A DNA stretch of 7,631 nt from an uncultured Candidatus Saccharibacteria bacterium. Lineage in GTDB: Bacteria > Patescibacteriota > Saccharimonadia > Saccharimonadales > Saccharimonadaceae. The position numbers were made by a program, and so were the translations under genes. The stretch covers positions 1-7,631 of the forward strand of contig CALHIA010000093.1 of assembly GCA_938030585.1 (NCBI GenBank), written 5' to 3'. How positions within the stretch are numbered: the first letter of the stretch is position 1; every line of letters starts with the position of its first letter. Of the stretch, positions 1 to 4,082 are shown one piece after another. The notes beneath the pieces are model-generated. The model worked only from the letters and a program-made list of their open reading frames with translations. It was not told the DNA's origin and did no database searches.

Positions 1-1722
1 CCAGCGCTTTCCGAATATGGTCGCATTATGCACGATGCCACTGCGATTAATCTCACTGTCGATACCCCAGGTCGTTTCGCTGAACTCGAATGGCAGGATT
101 CTAATGTTTCCTCTATCTCTGAAATGATTGTAGGTCTAGCGGATAAACTTGGACTAGCCAGTTTTAGCGAACAGGTTGCAACCGCGCTTCTCACTGGTAT
201 TGTCGCTTCTACGGATCATTTTTCTAATCCACGCACCTCTTCAAATACTATGTCGATTGCCTCGAAATTGATGTCCTTTGGCGCCAATCAGCAATTAATT
301 TCTTCTCAAATTATGGAGAAAATTAAAACTCCAGATATTCCAGCTACCCCTGCTATTCAAGCTACCCCAGCCGTCACAGTTGGTTCGGCTTCCGTAGAAT
401 CCATTTCGGTTTCCGATAGTCCGCTTGATTACATTGAGATTGAACCAAATCCTAATCAAACACTTGATGGTCAACCTCTTGAGTCTCAATCAACTCCGGC
501 TGCTCAATCCTTTGAATCTCAAATTTCTCCAGCACTTCAACCTCAAGAACCTCAACCAGTCTCTCAACCAGCTCCAGTCTCTCAGTCTTTCGAATCACAG
601 CCAACGTCCGCACCTCAGACAATCGAGTCTCAGTCGGCTCCAATCCCTCAGTCTCTTGAACCTCAGCAAGCTCCAGTTTATCAGGCTCCAATTAATCCTG
701 CCGCCGCCGCAGCTTCGGCCGTGATGGAAAATAATTTCATCCAAACCCCAGAGCCTAGTCTACCTCAACCAAACTACACTAATGAAACGCCAAATTATCA
801 GACGCCAGTCATGCCAACTCCTCCACTAAATTTTGCACAAAATCTTGCTACCCCTCAACCATCGTCAACTCCATTTGCTGCGCCAGTCTCACTCGCTGCA
901 CCAACTCCACTTGCTACATCAGCCCCACTTACTCAAACAGCTTCACCTGTTACACCAATTCCACAAGAGCAACCGATGCAATATTCGGCTCCAGTTCAGC
1001 CAGCCCAGCATATCCAACAAGTTCAGCCAACCCAACCAACCCGGTTCGTTCAACCAACGCAGTATTCTGAACCAGTTTCGCCTATCCAATCGATGCAATT
1101 TACTGCTCCAGTCTCTCAAGCTCAATCCATGCCATATGTCGAACCAATGCAGCCTACGCCAATGGTCGCTCCAGTAGAGCCAGTTCAATTTACGCAACCA
1201 GTACAGCCTATGGCGCCAGTACCACCAGTACAACCAATGGAACCGATGCAGTCAATGCCTCCAGTTCCACCAGCTCCAGTGATTTTTGATGCTGCTTCTA
1301 TGCCAAATCAACCGCTGACTAACGACCAAGCATTTGTTAATTCAGCACCAGTCGACTTAATGCCACCGATGCCTCCAATGCCACCAGAAGCTCCATCGAC
1401 TCCAGATGTTGATTTCTTCGCTCAGGCTGCTGCCGCTACTGAGGCTGCCCAGGCTAATTCAGCTCCAATCAGCCCAGTGGCTTCTGGTCCAATCCCGGCT
1501 GACTTAGCTCCAGTATCGGCCCCAGCTCCAGTAGAGGCTCCAGCCGAACCACCACTCCGTACTTTTGCTTCAGACTCGCCACTGATTTCTCAGCCAGTCG
1601 ATACGACCGCTCCGGCCGCCGCTCCAATCGCTGAACCAGCTGCTATTTTCTCACCAGAAGAGCCAACTGAACCAGCACCAGCTAAGATTGACCCAACCGC
1701 CTTTCATATTCCAGGAATGTAA
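1..1722 (+). CDS. DHH-like protein, 5'-truncated, with long Pro/Gln-rich tail
   Basis: The frame is open to the left edge and the first ATG (28) has no Shine-Dalgarno sequence, so the true start lies outside the window. Residue numbers here count from that ATG. Residues about 5-97 resemble the second half of a DHH phosphoesterase domain (NrnA/RecJ-like nanoRNase and pAp phosphatases): an SSISEMI segment (29-34), then TGIVASTDHF (56-65) and a helix ending in a Gly-Ala turn (85-86). The metal-binding positions look lost. The GIVxDT motif reads GIVAST, and no DHH triad precedes the domain where one is expected. No DHHA1 domain or GGGH motif follows. Instead, residues about 101-564 are low-complexity Pro/Gln/Ala/Ser/Met sequence without Cys or Trp and with only two Arg and one Lys, so probably disordered and acidic. 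There is no membrane segment in the visible part. A DHH gene upstream of truB is a common bacterial arrangement, which supports the family call. Whether it is a pseudoenzyme is inference. Confidence 0.6.
   Translation, partial: PALSEYGRIMHDATAINLTVDTPGRFAELEWQDSNVSSISEMIVGLADKLGLASFSEQVATALLTGIVASTDHFSNPRTSSNTMSIASKLMSFGANQQLISSQIMEKIKTPDIPATPAIQATPAVTVGSASVESISVSDSPLDYIEIEPNPNQTLDGQPLESQSTPAAQSFESQISPALQPQEPQPVSQPAPVSQSFESQPTSAPQTIESQSAPIPQSLEPQQAPVYQAPINPAAAAASAVMENNFIQTPEPSLPQPNYTNETPNYQTPVMPTPPLNFAQNLATPQPSSTPFAAPVSLAAPTPLATSAPLTQTASPVTPIPQEQPMQYSAPVQPAQHIQQVQPTQPTRFVQPTQYSEPVSPIQSMQFTAPVSQAQSMPYVEPMQPTPMVAPVEPVQFTQPVQPMAPVPPVQPMEPMQSMPPVPPAPVIFDAASMPNQPLTNDQAFVNSAPVDLMPPMPPMPPEAPSTPDVDFFAQAAAATEAAQANSAPISPVASGPIPADLAPVSAPAPVEAPAEPPLRTFASDSPLISQPVDTTAPAAAPIAEPAAIFSPEEPTEPAPAKIDPTAFHIPGM
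481..690 (+). repeat. Imperfect 11-residue (33-bp) tandem repeats
   Basis: Within the low-complexity tail, six consecutive units begin at 481, 514, 547, 592, 625 and 658. Each starts with Glu-Ser/Pro-Gln and most follow the pattern E-S-Q-x-x-P-x-x-Q-S-hydrophobic. Five units are 33 bp; the one at 547 is 45 bp (four extra codons). Codons vary between units (GAG/GAA, TCT/TCA, CAA/CAG), so the repeats are old or under protein-level selection rather than freshly duplicated. Confidence 0.7.
976..1260 (+). repeat. Degenerate ~12-residue Met/Gln-aromatic-Pro repeats
   Basis: A second repeat family in the same tail has units of the type (M/T)-Q-(Y/F)-(S/T)-x-P-V-x-x-x-Q-S. The clearest copies start at 976, 1057, 1093 and 1129, and two adjacent pairs are spaced exactly 36 bp apart. 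From about 1162 the pattern decays into short P-V-Q-P-M type motifs. It is coding and low complexity. Confidence 0.5.
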
Positions 1723-1724
1723 AA

Positions 1725-2474
1725 ATGAACTCAGAACCAAACTTACCTCAGACCAATCCTCATACCGAAAATCCAGAATCAATCATTAATCTCGATCCGT
1801 GTCAAAATCCGGACATATTATTAATCGATAAGCCAGACCAGATGACTTCTTTTGGCGTGGTTGCTCGGATTCGTCGAAAGCTTAGTGAGCAGGAGGGGAA
1901 GAAGGTAAAAGTCGGTCACACTGGTACTCTTGATCCTTTCGCCACCGGTCTCTTAATTATTTTAACTCATAAGGCTACTAAGCTTTCGGACACTTTTTTG
2001 AAGCTCGATAAGTGGTATGAGGCTACCATTGAACTTGGTAAATCCAGTACCACCGGTGATCCCGAGGGTGAGATTACCACTCATGATGTTACTAAAATTC
2101 CGACTAGAGAAGAGGTTGAAGCAGTCTGCCGAAATTTCCTCGGTCAGATTACTCAAACGCTCCCGGCTTTTTCGGCCATAAAGATTAATGGCAAACGCGC
2201 CTATCAATTGGCTCGCGAGGGCAAGCAAATCGAAATGCCTTCCCGCCAGGTGGAAATTTATGCACTAGAAATCCTTGATTATCAATATCCTACACTTAAA
2301 ATTCGCACCCACGTCTCTTCTGGTACCTATATTCGCACCCTGGGCGAGGATATCGGAAAATCACTCGGCACTTCTGCCTACCTTACAGCACTTCGACGTA
2401 TTCAAGTCGGCCCATATAAAATCGAGGACGCGGTCACCTTAGATAATTTTATGTCAGAAAATTTAGAAAAATAA
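1725..2474 (+). CDS. truB: tRNA pseudouridine(55) synthase TruB, short form
   Basis: The product isomerises uridine 55 in the T loop of tRNAs to pseudouridine, in the cytoplasm. The 249-residue protein carries the family signatures: the catalytic motif GHTGTLDPFATGLL with the nucleophile at Asp70, the KWYEATIELG strand with the conserved Tyr98, P-x-FSAIKINGKRAYQLAREG (147-166), and SSGTYIRTLGEDIG (198-211) with the conserved Arg. About 28 extra hydrophilic residues precede the first core strand (DILLIDKP). The protein ends shortly after the core at RRIQVGPYKIEDAV, so the C-terminal PUA-type domain of longer homologues (E. coli about 314 residues) is absent. The start lies 2 nt after the upstream stop codon. 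An AGGA at 1713-1716 inside the end of the upstream gene gives 8-nt SD spacing, so the two genes are very likely co-transcribed and perhaps translationally coupled. Confidence 0.96.
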   Translation: MNSEPNLPQTNPHTENPESIINLDPCQNPDILLIDKPDQMTSFGVVARIRRKLSEQEGKKVKVGHTGTLDPFATGLLIILTHKATKLSDTFLKLDKWYEATIELGKSSTTGDPEGEITTHDVTKIPTREEVEAVCRNFLGQITQTLPAFSAIKINGKRAYQLAREGKQIEMPSRQVEIYALEILDYQYPTLKIRTHVSSGTYIRTLGEDIGKSLGTSAYLTALRRIQVGPYKIEDAVTLDNFMSENLEK

Positions 2475-2484
2475 ATCCAACCTC

Positions 2485-2513
2485 TTGAAATTCCTGCTCT
2501 CTTATGTTAAGAT
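2485..2513 (+). promoter_or_regulatory. Promoter of rpsO, predicted leaderless start
   Basis: The -35 hexamer TTGAAA (2485-2490) is separated by exactly 17 nt from the -10 hexamer TAAGAT (2508-2513), and a TGn extension sits at 2505-2507. Transcription should begin near A2520 or A2521, only 2-3 nt before the rpsO ATG at 2523. No SD-like purine run precedes that ATG, which agrees with a leaderless message. The box matches are seen in the sequence; the transcription start is predicted. Confidence 0.72.
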
Positions 2514-2522
2514 AGCACCAAT

Positions 2523-2789
2523 ATGATTACAAAAGAGAACAAAGCTAAGGCCATTCAAGCCACTGCTCGCAATGCAAAAGATGTGGGTTCTCCAGAGGTG
2601 CAAGTTTCTATCTTGACTGAGCGTATCAAAGAAGTGACTGAGCACGTAAAGGTGAATAAGCACGACTTTATGGCTCGTCGCGGACTCATGCAAATGGTAG
2701 GTCGCCGCAAACGTCTATTGAAGTACCTCGAGAAAACTGATTTTGAGCTTTACAAGTCAACAGTTGCCAAACTCGGTCTACGTAAATAA
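2523..2789 (+). CDS. rpsO: 30S ribosomal protein S15
   Basis: This is the primary 16S rRNA-binding protein that helps nucleate the platform of the 30S subunit and forms a bridge to the 50S. At 88 residues it is the usual family length (E. coli 89). The family pattern is intact throughout: GSPEVQVSILTERI (22-35), then H-x-K-x-NKHDFMARRGL (41-55), and the basic RRKRLLKYL block (61-69). The start at 2523 is fixed by the N-terminus MITKENK, typical for S15, even though no SD precedes it. It lies 48 nt downstream of truB with its own promoter in the gap and a terminator directly behind. There is no room for the long S15 autoregulatory leader known from E. coli, so any feedback control must work differently. 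Confidence 0.98.
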   Translation: MITKENKAKAIQATARNAKDVGSPEVQVSILTERIKEVTEHVKVNKHDFMARRGLMQMVGRRKRLLKYLEKTDFELYKSTVAKLGLRK

Positions 2790-2791
2790 TT

Positions 2792-2816
2792 AATACCCCC
2801 TCGGGGGTATTTTTTG
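2792..2816 (+). terminator. Intrinsic terminator of rpsO
   Basis: A GC-rich stem has arms 2792-2800 and 2803-2811 (AATACCCCC / GGGGGTATT), closed as a CTCG-type tight loop. It is followed by an uninterrupted T run to 2815. It begins 3 nt after the rpsO stop codon and ends the truB-rpsO transcription unit. Confidence 0.93.
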
Positions 2817-2848
2817 TGTCAAAAAAATAATTAAAAAATCAAGCCAAG

Positions 2849-2878
2849 AAAAAGAGGAGAACTTCTAAAGCTCTCCTC
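2849..2878 (-). terminator. Intrinsic terminator of the 2955-3842 minus-strand gene
   Basis: On the minus strand, GAGGAGA (2878-2872) pairs with TCTCCTC (2860-2854). The stem continues inward past one A/C mismatch with three more pairs around a CTA-centred loop, and is followed by five T's (2853-2849). It lies about 76 nt past the stop codon of the minus-strand gene and faces the rpsO terminator, so the two convergent units are insulated from each other. Confidence 0.85.
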
Positions 2879-2954
2879 GAATAAAATTAAAGGTGTGTAG
2901 TTACAAAATCTCATGTGTTCAGAAATATCATTTTATTTAGAAACATAGATAATT

Positions 2955-3842
2955 TTAGAGATTAATCTGACCAGATTCCTCCAGCTCTTTTAAGATCCTA
3001 TCCTCGTTAGATTTGCAAGCGCTGTACGTCACAAATTTAATGTCTTTTCTTCCGGTGAATTTAATATATTCCGCCAGAAGCTTTCTAGCACAGTGTAGCG
3101 ATGCATCGCATACTATCTTTTCGATTTCTTCCGTTGTCGGGCGTACGGTCTTACGTACAAGTCGTTCGGCTCGATGGTTGGGGGACATCTGTCTAAGTTC
3201 CTTAATGAACTCATCAAGTTCAGATGGTGCCACGTAGGTCATCTTAACCTTACTGGAATCATTTTGACTCTCGAAGAGATTCACTTGCTTATTTCTTTTG
3301 GTTAACTGCTGATACAGGTAGCCAGAACCATTATTTAATACCGGCTCATCGTAGAGATTATTCAGCTGAAAACAAATTTTGCTGTATTCCTGTCCCTTAT
3401 ATTCGAAGGGGTAGGGGATTATTGCAATATCGACGTTCTTGTCGAGTCTGATTTTCTTCTTGTAAGGAAGCCAAAAATCCTCTACAAAAGGTGTCACTTC
3501 TACTTCACCACAAGGCACGCCATTCTTGTCGAATCTCACGCGTTTTTCCTCCGGTAATTTACCCTTAATGATGGCGATTGGGCAAGAAATTTTTGCCACA
3601 TCGATTGGATCGTAGTTCGGTTCAATCTTCTTAGATAGCTGCTCTTCAATGTAGGCTTCTCTGTGGTCGACATTAGTCCAGGATTTTCGCTGATGCTTGT
3701 TTTTGAATTTTGCGTTCCCATGATTATTGGGCAGCTTCTTTTTTGAAACTACCAATTTCCATTCGTTAACTGGGTTATTCCGGCTACTTTCGCTGGAATC
3801 ATCAAAATTCATCTCACGTGCTTCGCTATTGTTGTTATTCAT
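2955..3842 (-). CDS. Hypothetical protein inserted between rpsO and pnp
   Basis: I do not recognise this 295-residue protein. The start is the ATG at 3842 because AAGGAG (3855-3850) precedes it with a 7-nt gap; in-frame starts further upstream lack this. Residues 1-25 are Asn/Ser/Glu-rich and probably disordered. Residues 29-53 are strongly basic (SKKKLPNN, KFKNKHQRKSW), which could suit nucleic-acid contact. The middle (about 75-200) looks like mixed alpha/beta with many charged residues (KRVRFDKNGVPCGEVEV at 100-116). Residues 207-295 are mostly helical, with Cys245, Cys251 and Cys276. There is no signal peptide or membrane segment, so it is probably cytosolic. It has its own promoter and terminator, is oriented against its neighbours and separates rpsO from pnp, which suggests an independently acquired gene. 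Any function, including RNA binding, would be a guess. Confidence 0.85.
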   Translation of the reverse strand: MNNNNSEAREMNFDDSSESSRNNPVNEWKLVVSKKKLPNNHGNAKFKNKHQRKSWTNVDHREAYIEEQLSKKIEPNYDPIDVAKISCPIAIIKGKLPEEKRVRFDKNGVPCGEVEVTPFVEDFWLPYKKKIRLDKNVDIAIIPYPFEYKGQEYSKICFQLNNLYDEPVLNNGSGYLYQQLTKRNKQVNLFESQNDSSKVKMTYVAPSELDEFIKELRQMSPNHRAERLVRKTVRPTTEEIEKIVCDASLHCARKLLAEYIKFTGRKDIKFVTYSACKSNEDRILKELEESGQINL

Positions 3843-3849
3843 ATAACCA

Positions 3850-3855
3850 CTCCTT
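3850..3855 (-). promoter_or_regulatory. Shine-Dalgarno that fixes the start at 3842
   Basis: The minus strand reads AAAAAGGAG followed by a 7-nt spacer to the ATG. This is the strongest SD in the window and decides against the upstream in-frame ATG (3875) and TTG (3902). Confidence 0.85.
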
Positions 3856-3875
3856 TTTGATAAGGTTCTTTCCAT

Positions 3876-3898
3876 GGCGCTGTAAATACATACAGGCC
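3876..3898 (-). promoter_or_regulatory. Small hairpin in the 5' leader of the minus-strand gene
   Basis: The predicted leader (about 3907 to 3843) contains GGC-CTGTA / TACAG-(C)-GCC, an eight-pair stem with one bulged base and a six-base loop, close to the 5' end. It may protect the message 5' end. It does not cover the SD. No known riboswitch class is evident. Confidence 0.4.
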
Positions 3899-3913
3899 GC
3901 AAGTAACAACTCT

Positions 3914-3942
3914 ATTGTAACATAAACAACATAAAAATGCAA
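3914..3942 (-). promoter_or_regulatory. Promoter of the 2955-3842 gene
   Basis: On the minus strand, TTGCAT (3942-3937) lies 17 nt from TACAAT (3919-3914), which is preceded by a TGt extension. Both boxes are close to the sigma-70 consensus and the spacing is optimal. The predicted start is near 3907, giving a leader of about 65 nt. Confidence 0.8.
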
Positions 3943-3989
3943 ATTTTACCCCTGATGAGCTATCGAAGCACCCTAAAACTCGTCATTTG

Positions 3990-3998
3990 TGCTATAAT
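3990..3998 (+). promoter_or_regulatory. Extended -10 promoter of pnp
   Basis: TGcTATAAT is a perfect extended -10 element. No good -35 hexamer is found 16-18 nt upstream, as is usual for promoters relying on the TGn contact. The predicted start is near 4005. An imperfect inverted repeat (TGATGAG at 3953-3959, CTCGTCA at 3979-3985) brackets the -35 zone and could be an operator, though this is weak. The promoter diverges from that of the minus-strand gene, with the -10 boxes about 73 nt apart. Confidence 0.82.
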
Positions 3999-4013
3999 GG
4001 AATAGTTATAAGC

Positions 4014-4070
4014 GGGAAGACGGCGGATAAGTTTTCTGAAACCTTCAAAGCACTTATCTGGTGTTTTCCC
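4014..4070 (+). promoter_or_regulatory. Long hairpin in the pnp 5' leader
   Basis: The leader folds back on itself in a single register. Bases 4014-4040 face 4044-4070 with 24 of 27 positions paired, four of these as G-U. The three mismatches are G/G (4023/4061), U/C (4033/4051) and C/A (4036/4048), and the loop is only 4041-4043. The base is GGGAA/UUCCC and the centre contains GGAUAAGU, paired throughout. The hairpin starts roughly 10 nt from the predicted 5' end and finishes 3 nt before the SD. A long leader duplex is the hallmark of enterobacterial pnp, where RNase III cuts the stem and PNPase then destabilises its own message. A similar role here is inference from architecture. Confidence 0.75.
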
Positions 4071-4072
4071 AG

Positions 4073-4078
4073 AAAGGA
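4073..4078 (+). promoter_or_regulatory. Shine-Dalgarno of pnp
   Basis: AAAGGA sits 4 nt before the ATG at 4083, directly downstream of the leader hairpin. It supports that ATG as the start, although the spacing is shorter than usual. Confidence 0.65.
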
Positions 4079-4082
4079 AAAT

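Noticed and set aside
28..30. ATG at 28 as the true start of the first gene
   Set aside because: The frame is open upstream to base 1, no SD is present, and the protein would begin in the middle of a recognisable domain.
481..690. CRISPR-like array
   Set aside because: The 33-bp periodicity has no invariant repeat or unique spacers, keeps the reading frame and is explained by an 11-residue protein repeat.
833..1233. Open frames in other frames across the Pro/Gln-rich region (833-1177 +, 943-1233 -)
   Set aside because: They arise from the biased CCA/CAA/CAG codon composition of the real gene; their translations are Leu/His- or Trp/Arg-rich nonsense.
2475..2522. S15 autoregulatory leader upstream of rpsO
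   Set aside because: Only 48 nt separate truB and rpsO and these are occupied by the promoter; no pseudoknot-forming segment is visible.
2502..2693. 63-codon open frame antisense to rpsO
   Set aside because: It is a shadow of rpsO without start signals.
3843..3902. Longer start (TTG 3902 or ATG 3875) for the minus-strand unknown gene
   Set aside because: Neither has a good SD. AAGGAG lies 7 nt before the ATG at 3842, and the predicted transcript begins around 3907, leaving almost no leader for the TTG.
2817..3960. Mobile element carrying the gene between rpsO and pnp
   Set aside because: I found no terminal inverted repeats, target duplication or transposase/integrase features. The flanking hairpins are ordinary terminators.
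3987..4082. N-terminal extension of PNPase from a TTG at 3987
   Set aside because: It overlaps the TATAAT promoter and the leader hairpin, has no SD, and PNPase homologues begin at the residue encoded by the ATG at 4083.
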